Numbered from the stretch's first letter, positions 33,483-43,090 are shown. The stretch is DNA of 64,000 nucleotides from Actinomycetota bacterium (GCA_023489275.1 JAMDDD010000008.1:1-64000), one strand, 5' to 3'. Notes: a model not told the origin generated them from the sequence alone. Made by a program: numbers and translations.

Positions 33483-34982
33483 TCAGTTGGATTTATTTGT
33501 GTCTTTTGGCTCAGCTTCCAGCATCGCCAACGCCGCCTCAATCCTGCTGACGCTTTCCTGGCGTCCAAGCACCGCCAGGGTCTCAAACATCCCCGGGGTC
33601 ACCAGTTTGCCGCTAACGGCAATCCGTACCGGCTGCAGGAACTTGCCCAGCTTGATTTCCATCTCCGCGGCCGCTTGGCGAAGCTCTTCTTCGATGCGGC
33701 CGACAGAAAAATCAGTCAAGCCGCTTAAAATGCCTGATACCGTGCGGAGGATCGCTGTTGCATTCGCATCGTGCTCCAGCTTTGCCAAAGACTTGGCTTC
33801 GAATGCGATCGGCAAGAAAAAGAAATCAGTCAAACTGATGAAATCCGCGAGCGTCTTCATCTTTTCCTGGACCAGCGGGACCAGATCGGCTACACCCGGT
33901 TTCCCCTTTTGGCCGGGTAGACCGGCCAGGCGAGAGGTTGACAAAAAACCTTCGATTCTCGCGGCCAGCTCGGCCGCGGGCAAGTTCCTGATGTAATAAC
34001 CATTCATCCATGTCAGCTTGTCTTCATCGAATGCGGCAGCAGTGGCGCCCACGCGCTCAAGAGAGAATTTACCGGTAAGCTCCGCGATCGAAAACAGATT
34101 CGTATCGCTGTCATAACTCCATCCCAGCAGCGCCAGATAATTGCAAAGCGCTTCCCGGACAAATCCTCTTGAACGGAATTCCTCAACGGAGACGGCTCCG
34201 TGCCGCTTTGAGAGCGGTGCCCGGTCCGCTCCAAGAATCAAAGGCAGGTGTGCATAAACCGGCGGCTGAAATCCCAGTGCCTCCATCAGCAGCAGCTGAC
34301 GCGGCGTGTTGGGAAGATGATCATCGCCGCGGATCACGTGGGAAATCTTCATCGCGGCGTCATCGACAGAAACAGCGAAATTATACGTCGGCACCCCGCT
34401 GGACCGCATCAGAATAAAGTCGCCAAGCTGCGCATTCTCGAATTTTACATCTCCCTTGATGATGTCCCTGACGACCGTTATCCCGGAGGCTGGCGTTTTC
34501 AGCCGGAGCACGGGCTGGCGGCCCTGTTCCCGGAGGAGCCTGCCTTCTTCGGCTGAGAGGTTCCGGCAGCACCCCTGATAAATCACCGGTCGGCCCTGCG
34601 AGCGCGCCTGCCGCCGCTTTTCTTCCAGCTCCTCATGCGTGCAGTAACAATAATATGCCTTGTCTTCAGCAAGAAGCCGCTCGGCCGCGCTCCGGTACAG
34701 GTCCAGCCTTTCCATCTGCCGGTAGGGACCGTAGATTCCGGCTGCTTCCGGCCCTTCATCCCAATCAAGCCCGAGCCAGCGCATGCTGTTGATTATCTGG
34801 TTAATCGCCTGCTCAGTTGAACGCGACAGGTCTGTGTCCTCAATTCTAAGAATAAAAACGCCGCCGTGGCCGCGGGCGAACAACCAGTTATAAAGCGCGG
34901 TTCTTGCTCCGCCAATGTGCAAGTGGCCGGTGGGGCTCGGGGCAAACCTGACGCGAATTTGATTGTTATTGTTGAAATTCAT
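33483..34982 (-). CDS. gltX: Glutamate-tRNA ligase
   Basis: A 499-residue class I tRNA synthetase charging tRNA-Glu (and perhaps tRNA-Gln) with glutamate in the cytoplasm. The HIGH-like motif is FAPSPTGHLHIGGARTA, and the KMSKS-like motif is APLSKRHGAVS. The C-terminal anticodon-binding part has the expected helical segments. The ATG at 34982 gives the usual N-terminus. It is the first core gene after the accessory region and ends next to the transposase remnant. Confidence 0.95.
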   Translation of the reverse strand: MNFNNNNQIRVRFAPSPTGHLHIGGARTALYNWLFARGHGGVFILRIEDTDLSRSTEQAINQIINSMRWLGLDWDEGPEAAGIYGPYRQMERLDLYRSAAERLLAEDKAYYCYCTHEELEEKRRQARSQGRPVIYQGCCRNLSAEEGRLLREQGRQPVLRLKTPASGITVVRDIIKGDVKFENAQLGDFILMRSSGVPTYNFAVSVDDAAMKISHVIRGDDHLPNTPRQLLLMEALGFQPPVYAHLPLILGADRAPLSKRHGAVSVEEFRSRGFVREALCNYLALLGWSYDSDTNLFSIAELTGKFSLERVGATAAAFDEDKLTWMNGYYIRNLPAAELAARIEGFLSTSRLAGLPGQKGKPGVADLVPLVQEKMKTLADFISLTDFFFLPIAFEAKSLAKLEHDANATAILRTVSGILSGLTDFSVGRIEEELRQAAAEMEIKLGKFLQPVRIAVSGKLVTPGMFETLAVLGRQESVSRIEAALAMLEAEPKDTNKSN

Positions 34983-35012
34983 TTTATTAATCAATACAAC
35001 TACCGGCCACAC

Positions 35013-35036
35013 AAAAAAAGCCCGGCGAACCGGGCT
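35013..35036 (-). terminator. Intrinsic terminator after NlpC/P60 gene
   Basis: The minus strand reads AGCCCGG-loop-CCGGGCT followed by seven T. It separates the hydrolase gene from gltX. It may work in both directions. Confidence 0.85.
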
Positions 35037-35060
35037 CTTTTAAATCATTTCCGGATTTTT

Positions 35061-36233
35061 CTATAACCGGCAGGCCCCACGGTAGGTGCCGCCTCCCGAT
35101 ACCGGAGAAATCTGCACGACGGTGCCCGGATACGGTGCTTGAATGATCTGGCCGCCGCCAATGTAAATGGCGACATGCTCAATACCACCGTCTCCATAGA
35201 AAACAAGGTCGCCTGCCGCCAGCTGACTATAACTGATGGGCGTTCCCGCTTCATACTGCGCGGCTGCCGAGTGTGGCAAGTAGATGCCAACCTGAGCATA
35301 AACGTACATGACCAGGCCCGAACAATCAAATCCAGCCGGAGAGGCTCCGCCCCAAACATATGGAACGCCCAGGTATTGCATCGCGATGGCAACGACTCCG
35401 CCGGTGTGAGCCGGTGGCGGTGAAGACGAACCTCCTCCTCCTCCGGACCCGCCGCTGCCAGAGCCGCCACTGTTGCTGCTGACTGCCGCGCTGGCCTCAA
35501 GCTGTTGCTGCTCCGTAGCCTGTTCGGCCGCCTGCTGGGCGGCTTCCTGCTGCTGCAATTGGGCAATGTTCATATGAATACTGTCAAGTTTTTGCTGTCT
35601 GTCAGCGATGCCCGCCTGGATGCTGTTCTTGTCCGTCGCCAGCTGGCTGACCAGAGACTGCTGCGAGCTTTCTTCACCCATAAGCTGCTTTTGTGCGGTC
35701 ACGATCTGGGACTTCAGCATTTTTATCTGCTCGACGTCGTTCCGGTCCTGCTCGCCGAGTTTTGCCAGCATGTCATAATTTGACAGAAAATCATTCAGGC
35801 TTTTTGTATCCATCAGAACGTCAAGAATACCGGAGGAGCCATTCCGGTAAATCCCGCTGATTCGCTTGTCAAGCCTTTCCTGGGTCACTCCCAGAGTTGC
35901 CTGCGCCTGGCTCAGCCTGTTCTGGTTATCAGTGATGCTTGTCTTGATATTGCCCAGTTGAACGTTGGCATAGTTGTAACTCTCTACCTTCGCTTCGAGC
36001 TGGGAATTCATGGAGTCTATTTGCGCCTGAACTGATTGCGCTTGCGATTGCTGACTGGCAATGTCACTCGCTGGGTCTGCAAAGGCAAAAGCAACCATCG
36101 CTGTCAGGGGAACGAGAACTATCAGGGGTAGACAAGCAAAAAAGACTTTAAGTCTTTTAGGGATGCGCTTATGAGGGGTATTTCCTTGAGGAGTATTACT
36201 CGTAACTGACGAAAATTGTGGCTTAAACCTGAT
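35061..36233 (-). CDS. Secreted NlpC/P60 peptidoglycan hydrolase with coiled coil
   Basis: A secreted cell-wall hydrolase of about 390 residues. It has a basic stretch, a signal segment (KVFFACLPLIVLVPLTAMVAFAFA) and a long coiled coil. A Gly/Ser linker precedes a C-terminal NlpC/P60 domain with the catalytic Cys in GFDCSGLV and the His in GIEHVAIYIG. Such enzymes cut peptide stems in peptidoglycan and are RipA/PcsB-like. The start is uncertain. AAGGAGG is 8 bases before an in-frame ATC (36233), and no ATG, GTG or TTG is well placed. The promoter at 36305-36333 puts the transcript start downstream of the longest ORF. Confidence 0.87.
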   Translation of the reverse strand: MRFKPQFSSVTSNTPQGNTPHKRIPKRLKVFFACLPLIVLVPLTAMVAFAFADPASDIASQQSQAQSVQAQIDSMNSQLEAKVESYNYANVQLGNIKTSITDNQNRLSQAQATLGVTQERLDKRISGIYRNGSSGILDVLMDTKSLNDFLSNYDMLAKLGEQDRNDVEQIKMLKSQIVTAQKQLMGEESSQQSLVSQLATDKNSIQAGIADRQQKLDSIHMNIAQLQQQEAAQQAAEQATEQQQLEASAAVSSNSGGSGSGGSGGGGGSSSPPPAHTGGVVAIAMQYLGVPYVWGGASPAGFDCSGLVMYVYAQVGIYLPHSAAAQYEAGTPISYSQLAAGDLVFYGDGGIEHVAIYIGGGQIIQAPYPGTVVQISPVSGGGTYRGACRL

Positions 36234-36304
36234 TGTATTCGCCTCCTTAAGGACACTCCTGGTGCCGGTCAGTTGGCATTTAATCCACACGAAAAACTTC
36301 GTGC

Positions 36305-36333
36305 ACCATAGCAAGCGGAAACGGTGAAGTCAA
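36305..36333 (-). promoter_or_regulatory. Promoter of the NlpC/P60 gene
   Basis: The minus strand reads TTGACT, a 17-base spacer and TATGGT. A 5' leader of about 65 bases follows, with a CACGA/TCGTG hairpin. Confidence 0.6.
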
Positions 36334-36444
36334 ATCTTCAAGAAAAATAATAACTAAAATCTTGCAAATTGCGGCATTTTTATTAACAATTTGCCGGTGC
36401 CGCCGGTGGCTGACCCCCTTCCCCACGCCAGACCGGCGACTCTG

Positions 36445-37515
36445 CTAACCGCCATTAAAATATTCCTTAAGCCCGGAAAAGATGGCGCCGGCTTCCCGCC
36501 GGGCAAAGGTTTCAGAGCCGGCCAGCTCCGTCATCTCCGAATCAGAAAGAAAGACTGGCTCGACCAGGATGGCGGTCATGGCGGTTTCCCGTAAAACGGC
36601 AAAATTGCGGCCCAGCGCCGGTATGGCTCTTACCCCCAGCTTCCCGGCCACACTGTCGACAATATGCTCGGCAAGCATCTTTCCCCTCTCGGAATAATAA
36701 CCCTGCCGGCAAAAAAAATAGGCCGCCGCGCCCTGCGCCCGGGAGCCCGATTCATTGTTGTGATGGATGCTGATAAAAAGATCAGCGTTTTTTTGATTGG
36801 CAAGATCAGAGCGTTCGTAAAGACCGGTGAAATTATCCGCGTCTCGGGTGAAGTAAACTTCCGAACCGGCCTCGGCCAGCGCTTCCCCCAGCAGCACCGC
36901 TACTCGCAGATTCAGGTCCTTCTCGCAGAGGCCATTGGCGGAGATTGCTCCCCGGTCGCTGCCGCCGTGTCCGGGATCAATCACGACGATCATCTCCGAC
37001 AGCGACCGCCCGGTGGCGTAGCCGCCGTTCCGGTCAGGTATTTTGGCGCCGCCGGAATGAGGATCGCCATCCTTGGTTACCCGGGCCATCACTCTTAGAA
37101 CCGAATCGTCGACCATTCCGTCCATGATCAGGCCCGAGTTCTTCTGGAAATCCAAAACTGCTCTTTCCGTCATGTCGCCAAAGATGCCGTCTTCCGGGCC
37201 GGCGTTGAAGCCAAGACGGTTAAGCGACCGTTGCAATGTCAGGACATCAGCGCCGCGAAACGGCGGTATTTTAAGATAGAGCAGCCGTTCTCCCGGCTCG
37301 TACCTGGCTTCCACCAGCTCCAGCCAGGTATTTTCCCCGACGATGCCATCCACCAGCAAGCCGCTATTTTGCTGAAATCTTTTCACGGCTGAGCGCGTAT
37401 CGGCACCAAAGAGGCCGTCTACTCCGTCGGTGCCAACGTCGTAGCCGAGGCTGCTGAGCCGCGACTGCACGTCCAGAACCTCTTTGCCCCTATCGCCAAA
37501 TTTTAAAGTTCTCAA
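36445..37515 (-). CDS. N-acetylmuramoyl-L-alanine amidase with two peptidoglycan-binding domains
   Basis: A 356-residue amidase. Two PG_binding_1 domains (about residues 5-65 and 80-150) precede an Amidase_3 domain starting MIVVIDPGHGGSDRGA. Zinc ligands are suggested by the His in DPGHGG, the Glu in GLCEKDLNL and the His in FISIHHNNE. No signal peptide is visible. The layout resembles actinobacterial CwlM, which can act as a cytoplasmic regulator rather than an enzyme. The TTG start has no strong ribosome site. Confidence 0.85.
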   Translation of the reverse strand: MRTLKFGDRGKEVLDVQSRLSSLGYDVGTDGVDGLFGADTRSAVKRFQQNSGLLVDGIVGENTWLELVEARYEPGERLLYLKIPPFRGADVLTLQRSLNRLGFNAGPEDGIFGDMTERAVLDFQKNSGLIMDGMVDDSVLRVMARVTKDGDPHSGGAKIPDRNGGYATGRSLSEMIVVIDPGHGGSDRGAISANGLCEKDLNLRVAVLLGEALAEAGSEVYFTRDADNFTGLYERSDLANQKNADLFISIHHNNESGSRAQGAAAYFFCRQGYYSERGKMLAEHIVDSVAGKLGVRAIPALGRNFAVLRETAMTAILVEPVFLSDSEMTELAGSETFARREAGAIFSGLKEYFNGG

Positions 37516-37582
37516 TTGGAATCGTCCGTATTTCCCGGAAAGAAGAATCCCTCCAACGCAAGCCGGTCGAAGTTCTTACAGG

Positions 37583-38395
37583 TTAAAGGTTGCCAGTCCC
37601 GGGTTCAACCGGGTCTTGTAGCCATGGAATTTTCAAGCCGCGGCCAGGTAAGACCGCTCCGGTGGCAGCTCGCTCCACCATTGACTTCGCAGCCCGGACT
37701 GCCTCGCCAAGCTCGAAATCGCGCGCCAGCAACCCGGCTAAAGCCGCCGAAAACAAACACCCGGTGCCGTGAAGTTCGCCGCTGCCGCGCCTGACACCTT
37801 CAATTACTTCTGTCCCGCTCTTTCCGGCCAGGACATCGACAGGGGCGCCTTCGAGATGGCCTCCGGTGACACAGGCGGCGGCCGCTCCCATCTCGACCAG
37901 TGCTTCGGCGGCTGTCCTGGCTTGAGCCAGGGTCTTTACCGGACGCCGGGTAAGCGCGGATGCTTCCTTAAGGTTTGGGGTGATTACGTGGCAAAGAGGC
38001 AGCAGCCGCGCGGCTATAGCAGCGGCCAGACCAGCCTCCGCCAGCGGAGCGCCGGTCGTACTGGCAAGCACCGGATCGACAACGATGGGACCGGTAATGC
38101 GCTCCAGAATCGTTGCAACCGCCTCAACTATGGGAGCGGTGGCGAGCATCCCGGTCTTGACGGCCGCCGGCCTGAAGTCTTCCAGCAGCGTTTCCAGCTG
38201 GCTGCTGACTTCCGCCGGATGCAGCGGAAAAATATTTCTTACCTCAAGGGTGTTTTGTGATGTGATCGCCGTGACGGCGCCGAGACCGTAAAAACCAAGC
38301 CAGCCGAATGTGCGCAGATCCGCCTGAATGCCGGCGCCGCTGCCAGGGTCATGGCCGGCCACACTTAATACTGAGATCAACTCTGACTTGTTCAT
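37583..38395 (-). CDS. thiD: Hydroxymethylpyrimidine (phosphate) kinase
   Basis: A 270-residue ribokinase-fold enzyme phosphorylating HMP and HMP-phosphate for thiamine synthesis. The early SVAGHDPGSGAGIQADL and the late GELHGTGCLFSAALAG segments are diagnostic. It overlaps thiL by four bases and is the last gene of the thiamine operon. It feeds HMP-PP to ThiE. Confidence 0.93.
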   Translation of the reverse strand: MNKSELISVLSVAGHDPGSGAGIQADLRTFGWLGFYGLGAVTAITSQNTLEVRNIFPLHPAEVSSQLETLLEDFRPAAVKTGMLATAPIVEAVATILERITGPIVVDPVLASTTGAPLAEAGLAAAIAARLLPLCHVITPNLKEASALTRRPVKTLAQARTAAEALVEMGAAAACVTGGHLEGAPVDVLAGKSGTEVIEGVRRGSGELHGTGCLFSAALAGLLARDFELGEAVRAAKSMVERAATGAVLPGRGLKIPWLQDPVEPGTGNL

Positions 38396-39399
38396 CCGGC
38401 CAGAAAGTGATCGTATCCACGCTCTTTAAACAGCCGCTCACCGTAGTCTCCAGACAGCAGCAAGCCCCGCTCTTCCGGCAGAATTTCCCCGATCTCCGTC
38501 ACGCGAACGCCAGTTGCGGCGACGGCCGTGGCAATCCGGTTGCTATTTTCGGGCCGGACAGTAAACAGCAGTTCGTAGTCTTCGCCCCCCTCCAGAGCGA
38601 GGCTGGTGACGTCAAAGTCAAAGCGACGCGACGCCCGCAGGAGCGCATCCGAAATCGGCAGTCTGGCCTGAAAAATTCTGGCTCCGGTGCCGCTCTCCCG
38701 GCAGATATGGCGCAGATCGGCTGCCAGGCCGTCGCTTAAATCCGTCATCGCCGCCCCCCCGTGTTGACGGACTCTCATTCCGGCTTCCACTCTGGGCTCA
38801 GGCCTGACGAAAGCTTCCCTCAGTTCGGGAAAATCACCGGCGGCCTGCCTCATAAGGAGTAGCAGCCCAGCGGCGGCGTTTCCCAGGTGGCCGGTGACAA
38901 AGATCCTGTCCCCCGGCCGCGCGCCCGATCTGAACACCGCCGTCCCACCATCCGGAATTACGCCGGACAAGGCGAGGCCGACAACCAGAGGCCCTCCGGA
39001 AGCAGTCGTGTCGCCGCCGATCACTATGAGCCGGTGGGCCGCAGCGAGGCTGGCGATTCCCTGACACAATTCCAAAATATAGTCAACTGTGGTTAAAGCA
39101 GAACAGGCTACCGAGAGCAGCGCGTACCGCGGCGCCGCCCCCATCGCGGCCACGTCGCTCAAGCTGACCGCAAGGCTCTTGTGACCAAGTTCCCGCGGCG
39201 TTTGCCATTCCGTTTGAAAATGGATTCCTTCCAGGAGAAGATCGGTAGTCCAGACTTCGCTGCCCGCGACCGGCGCAGTCACGGCGGCATCGTCGCCGAT
39301 TCCGATGATGACATTTGCCGGAAAAGCGGCCAAACCTGACGAAAAGAGGCGGCGCATCTTTTCCAGCAGTGCCTCTTCGCCAAGTTCACCAACTAGCAA
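38392..39399 (-). CDS. thiL: Thiamine-monophosphate kinase
   Basis: A 335-residue kinase of the AIRS-like fold that makes thiamine diphosphate from thiamine monophosphate. IGDDAAV and the D-L-S-D-G-L-A-A-D-L motif are typical. It overlaps both thiC upstream and thiD downstream by a few bases, so it is translationally coupled. It completes the pathway. Confidence 0.93.
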   Translation of the reverse strand: MLVGELGEEALLEKMRRLFSSGLAAFPANVIIGIGDDAAVTAPVAGSEVWTTDLLLEGIHFQTEWQTPRELGHKSLAVSLSDVAAMGAAPRYALLSVACSALTTVDYILELCQGIASLAAAHRLIVIGGDTTASGGPLVVGLALSGVIPDGGTAVFRSGARPGDRIFVTGHLGNAAAGLLLLMRQAAGDFPELREAFVRPEPRVEAGMRVRQHGGAAMTDLSDGLAADLRHICRESGTGARIFQARLPISDALLRASRRFDFDVTSLALEGGEDYELLFTVRPENSNRIATAVAATGVRVTEIGEILPEERGLLLSGDYGERLFKERGYDHFLAG

Positions 39400-40703
39400 C
39401 CCGAGATCTCACCGGCTTTCAGGCCCAGGTGGTCAGAGACAATCTTCATCGCGCAAAGTTCGCCGCACATACTGCATCCCGCTACGGACTCACTGTGGCG
39501 GCTTCCATAGATGGATCTTGCCGCCTGCGGATCGATAGCGAGCGCTATCTGCTCCTCCCAGTCGAGAGACTTCCTTGCTCCCGCCATCCTGATATCCCAG
39601 TCCATCGCCGTGTGGCTGCCCTTGGCGATATCGGCGGCGTGAGCGGCGATCCGGGAGGCGATGACCCCGGAATGCACTTCTGCCGCAGTCGGCAGCCCCA
39701 GGTGCTCGGCGGGCGTCACATAACAGAGATAATCGGCGCCGGCGGCGCCGGCGATGGCACCGCCGATGGCGGCCGTGATATGGTCATAACCGGGCGCGAT
39801 ATCCGTAACCAGCGGACCGAGAACGTAAAAAGGCGCGCCGCCGGTCAGCTTTTTTGCCATTTTGACATTAGCTTCAATATCTGACAATGGCATGTGCCCG
39901 GGCCCTTCGATCATGGCCTGAACGCCCGCCTCATTGGCCGCGGCGGCCAGTCTGCCGAGGGTTACCAGCTCCTCGAACTGGGCTCTGTCACTCGCGTCGG
40001 CCAGGCAACCGGGGCGAAGCCCGTCTCCCAGGCTGATGGTCACATCCCACCGGGCCATGATATCCAGCAGCAGATCGAAGTCCTCATAGAATGGATTTTC
40101 GCGTTCATGATGAATCATCCAGGCAATCATAAAAGCGCCGCCACGGCTGACGACATCCATCAGCCGCCCCTGCGACTGCAAGTGGTCCAGCGCCGATAGC
40201 GTCAGCCCGGCGTGGATCGTCATAAAATCGACCCCGTCAGCTGCGTGTTGCTCAACGGCGCCCAGCAGGTCGTCCCTGGTCATTGCCACGACGCTGCCCG
40301 ATCTCTGCCGCGCCAATGACGCCGCCTCATAGATGGGAACCGTGCCAAAAGGCAAATCGCAGGCGGATATCAGGGCCCGCCGGAGCGAGCCGGTGTCACC
40401 GCCGCTGGAAAGGTCCATTACCGTATCGGCCCCGGCGCGGACCGCAGCGTCCAGCTTGGCCAGCTCTTCCGGTTCGGAATTGAGCTCGCTGGAAGCGCCG
40501 ATATTGGCGTTTACCTTGGTTCTGACCCCGCTCCCGATAGCGACACCGCGCACCCTCCGTCCGGAATTTCCGGCCGGCGCCACCATCGTTCCCGCGGTAA
40601 TCCGCTCGCAGAGATCGTCTGCCACCATCGATTCCGTGGCGGCAATGCCGGCGATCCTTCCCGGAAGATTTCCCGCCCGCAGCATATTTATCAAAGTGCT
40701 CAA
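39393..40703 (-). CDS. thiC: Phosphomethylpyrimidine synthase
   Basis: A 436-residue radical SAM-type enzyme making HMP-phosphate from aminoimidazole ribotide. The C-terminal CSMCGELCAMK binds the 4Fe-4S cluster. It is the short form without the long N-terminal domain of enterobacterial ThiC. Strong segments include KVNANIGAS, MTIHAGLT and EGPGHMPL. The start overlaps thiE by four bases. Confidence 0.95.
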   Translation of the reverse strand: MSTLINMLRAGNLPGRIAGIAATESMVADDLCERITAGTMVAPAGNSGRRVRGVAIGSGVRTKVNANIGASSELNSEPEELAKLDAAVRAGADTVMDLSSGGDTGSLRRALISACDLPFGTVPIYEAASLARQRSGSVVAMTRDDLLGAVEQHAADGVDFMTIHAGLTLSALDHLQSQGRLMDVVSRGGAFMIAWMIHHERENPFYEDFDLLLDIMARWDVTISLGDGLRPGCLADASDRAQFEELVTLGRLAAAANEAGVQAMIEGPGHMPLSDIEANVKMAKKLTGGAPFYVLGPLVTDIAPGYDHITAAIGGAIAGAAGADYLCYVTPAEHLGLPTAAEVHSGVIASRIAAHAADIAKGSHTAMDWDIRMAGARKSLDWEEQIALAIDPQAARSIYGSRHSESVAGCSMCGELCAMKIVSDHLGLKAGEISGC

Positions 40704-41359
40704 ACCATGCCTCCCGCGGCCCGCCTGCGGCTGGCCGAACTCTTGGCATCCATTAGCGCTTCCTTTAGCTCCCTGGTGGCCGCCACCATATCCTTAGCCA
40801 TTGCCACAGAAGAAACCACCGCCACCCCGTCCGCACCGGCGGCAATGCAATCGGCGACATTGGCGGCATTGATGCCGCCAATGGCGATAACGGGAATGTT
40901 CAGCAAAGCCTTGACCTTCGTGATCCTGCCAGGACCCACCGGTATTTTTCCCGGTTTGGTCGGTGTCGCAAACACCGGCCCGGCGCCGACATATCCGGCT
41001 CCCTCCTGCTCCGCCTTGACCGCGGCGTCGTGCTTGTTGGCCGACTTGCCGACAAACTTCCCGCGGCCGAGCATTCTCAGCGCCGCCGTCACCGGCAGAT
41101 CGTCCGGCCCCACATGCAGTCCTTCCGCCTTGGAAGCCATGGCAATGCCCACGTGATCGTTGATTATCAGCGGAATCCCTGCTTGAAGGGTAATTTCATG
41201 AATGGCGTTGGCAATCTTTAACGCCTCCCTCATGCTGCGCCGCTTGATCCGCAGCTGGATCGTGTCGGCGCCGCCCTCGATCGCCGCTACGGCCACATCA
41301 TAATGGTCGCGGCCCAACTCGGGAACCGAAGCGGTAATGACGTATAATCCTAGGTCCAC
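40700..41359 (-). CDS. thiE: Thiamine-phosphate synthase
   Basis: A 219-residue TIM-barrel enzyme joining HMP-PP to thiazole phosphate. Visible are the QLRIK substrate site, INDHVGIA, GPVFATPTKPG and AIGGINAANV. The first 190 residues are typical, and the last 15 are a basic extension. It overlaps the upstream unknown gene by ten bases. Confidence 0.92.
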   Translation of the reverse strand: MDLGLYVITASVPELGRDHYDVAVAAIEGGADTIQLRIKRRSMREALKIANAIHEITLQAGIPLIINDHVGIAMASKAEGLHVGPDDLPVTAALRMLGRGKFVGKSANKHDAAVKAEQEGAGYVGAGPVFATPTKPGKIPVGPGRITKVKALLNIPVIAIGGINAANVADCIAAGADGVAVVSSVAMAKDMVAATRELKEALMDAKSSASRRRAAGGMV

Positions 41360-42186
41360 GACCTGTCCCCCAGGGCTTGATAATCTGCCAGTAAATCACT
41401 ATGGACGCGGCAAAATTCAGGGCCGCTTCCCAGCTGCGAGCGAATCAGCTCGCTCTGCCAGTGAGCGTTAAACAAACAGCAATCCTTATCAGTACAGAAA
41501 GGCTCGTTTGTTAACCGGTAAACGACCGCCTGCATTGCCAGTCCTTTAGCTACGGATGTCAACCGGGGGTCTTCGAGCTCCAGGAAGTCATCAGCAAATG
41601 AACGCGCCATCCTGTTTTTTTCCTCTTCCTGCAGTCCAAGCCACTCGCCGCTTCGCCTGGCGAGATAATATCCGCGAGCCCTTGCTGGAGCCTCTACCAT
41701 CCCGCCAGTCGAGACGATCGAAGGCGCCCCCAGAATAACCGTCCTCGCATGATATCGTTTGTCGGCTAAATCACGGCTTCCTATTAACTGATTTGTAAAA
41801 ATTATACTGAGATCGGCAAGGCCTGATTCAGTCGATGGTATCAGGTCACGGCAAATTTCCAGCATCATCCCGGCGTCATAAAGAATCCCGAAGACAGATG
41901 ATTCCCGGTTTCGCAGCCTTCTCAGCTCGTACTCGACCTCGCCGCTGAGCGGCTGCCGAGCCTGTGGCGCCGGTCCCTCCAGGTGCCTGACCCTTGCCGC
42001 CGCCAGCGCCCTGGCCCGCGTCTCTGTCATGGCTTCCCCGCCCCCGGTGAACTCCTCCAGAAGCGGCCCCCTCAGGAAGACCTCTGCCGCCGGCATTTTT
42101 CCCTGGATGTAAGCGGCGACATCCTCGTACTCGATCGAGCGGCATCTTGGCTCGGCATATATGAATATGTTGGAGATCCCGGTCAT
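41350..42186 (-). CDS. Unknown protein in thiamine operon (possible DUF6775-type metallopeptidase-like)
   Basis: A 278-residue soluble protein. The C-terminal third has a Cys and His cluster (CTDKDCCLFNAHWQSE), and the middle has the segment FTNQLIGSRDLADKRYHARTVILGAP. This reminds me of archaeal proteins labelled DUF6775, putative metallopeptidase, but I could not verify this. It sits between thi4 and thiE, overlapping thiE, so a role in thiazole supply or handling is possible. Confidence 0.6.
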   Translation of the reverse strand: MTGISNIFIYAEPRCRSIEYEDVAAYIQGKMPAAEVFLRGPLLEEFTGGGEAMTETRARALAAARVRHLEGPAPQARQPLSGEVEYELRRLRNRESSVFGILYDAGMMLEICRDLIPSTESGLADLSIIFTNQLIGSRDLADKRYHARTVILGAPSIVSTGGMVEAPARARGYYLARRSGEWLGLQEEEKNRMARSFADDFLELEDPRLTSVAKGLAMQAVVYRLTNEPFCTDKDCCLFNAHWQSELIRSQLGSGPEFCRVHSDLLADYQALGDRSWT

Positions 42187-42239
42187 AACGGGCTCCCGCG
42201 TCCAGCAATCAGCGGTCTAACAAGTAGCAAGTCAGTAAA

Positions 42240-43037
42240 CTATTTCACCGCAGCCTTGTGTGAAAGCTTCTCCGTCACAATCTCCGCGGCGCGCCGGCCA
42301 GAAAGCAGCATGCCGCCAAATGTGGGGCCCATCCGCGGCAGCCCGTAAGCAGTCGAGACGGCCATGCCGGTGATCACCAGACCGGGCAGAAATTCACCGG
42401 TGTGCTCGAGGATCAGGTCTTCGGAGCGTTCTACCCACATGGCTCCGAAGCCTACCGTTTCGGCCATTCCCCTCTGCTCGAGCTTCGAAAGCACGCATGC
42501 GTCATGCCCGGTGGAGTCGATGATCATGTCGGCCTCGATTGCCACCGGATCAACGCAGGTGATCTCCCGCGGCAGCGAATTGATCGGCGTCCAGTTGATG
42601 ACGACGCCGGCTACCCGGTTACCATCACGGATGACAACATCTTCGAAAATTGTCATGTTCGCGAATTTGACGCCGGCATCGCAGGCTGCGGCAATAAGCT
42701 TGGAACAGGCGTGCGGACCGTCAGCAACGTAAAGACCTTCCTGAGCTTCCTGAAACGGTACGCCCAGCTCCTCCAGCACTCCCTGCGCCGGCGCCCGCAG
42801 CGTCACTTTGTTCATCAGATAACCGCCAATCCAGAAACCGCCGCCGATGTAATTGTTCCTCTCGACGATTAAGGTTTTAAAACCATTGGCGGCAAGATCC
42901 CTCCCTGCCATCAGGCCGCTGGGGCCGCCCCCGACAATTATGACATCGCTTTGTGAGTACTCTTCAAACTGCTTCATGAAACTACCCACAATCGCTTTGG
43001 TCACGTCCTTTTCATCAATGGGATGAAATACCGACAT
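42240..43037 (-). CDS. thi4: Thiazole synthase of the Thi4 family with active-site Cys
   Basis: A 265-residue Thi4-family enzyme making ADP-thiazole from NAD, glycine and a sulfur source. The N-terminal [10 protein letters not shown] binds the nucleotide, and NNYIGGGFW and PTFGGML are family motifs. At the position where sulfide-using archaeal enzymes have His, this protein has Cys161 (in ITCVDPV). That matches the sulfur-donating Cys of the yeast suicide enzyme. The ATG at 43037 has GGAAAGGAGC upstream. It is the first gene under the TPP riboswitch. Confidence 0.9.
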   Translation of the reverse strand: MSVFHPIDEKDVTKAIVGSFMKQFEEYSQSDVIIVGGGPSGLMAGRDLAANGFKTLIVERNNYIGGGFWIGGYLMNKVTLRAPAQGVLEELGVPFQEAQEGLYVADGPHACSKLIAAACDAGVKFANMTIFEDVVIRDGNRVAGVVINWTPINSLPREITCVDPVAIEADMIIDSTGHDACVLSKLEQRGMAETVGFGAMWVERSEDLILEHTGEFLPGLVITGMAVSTAYGLPRMGPTFGGMLLSGRRAAEIVTEKLSHKAAVK

Positions 43038-43068
43038 CTTGCTCCTTTCCATTTGGGGCTTTCGAACA

Positions 43069-43090
43069 AATAAAAAAACCGCACAGCGGC
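43069..43090 (-). terminator. Riboswitch-controlled terminator
   Basis: The minus strand has CCGC-loop-GCGG followed by seven T, between the TPP aptamer and thi4. It is the likely off-switch of the riboswitch. Confidence 0.65.

Noticed and set aside
36234-36440. Cyclic-di-AMP riboswitch before the NlpC/P60 gene
   Set aside because: Such riboswitches often precede these genes, but the conserved aptamer segments are not present in the leader.
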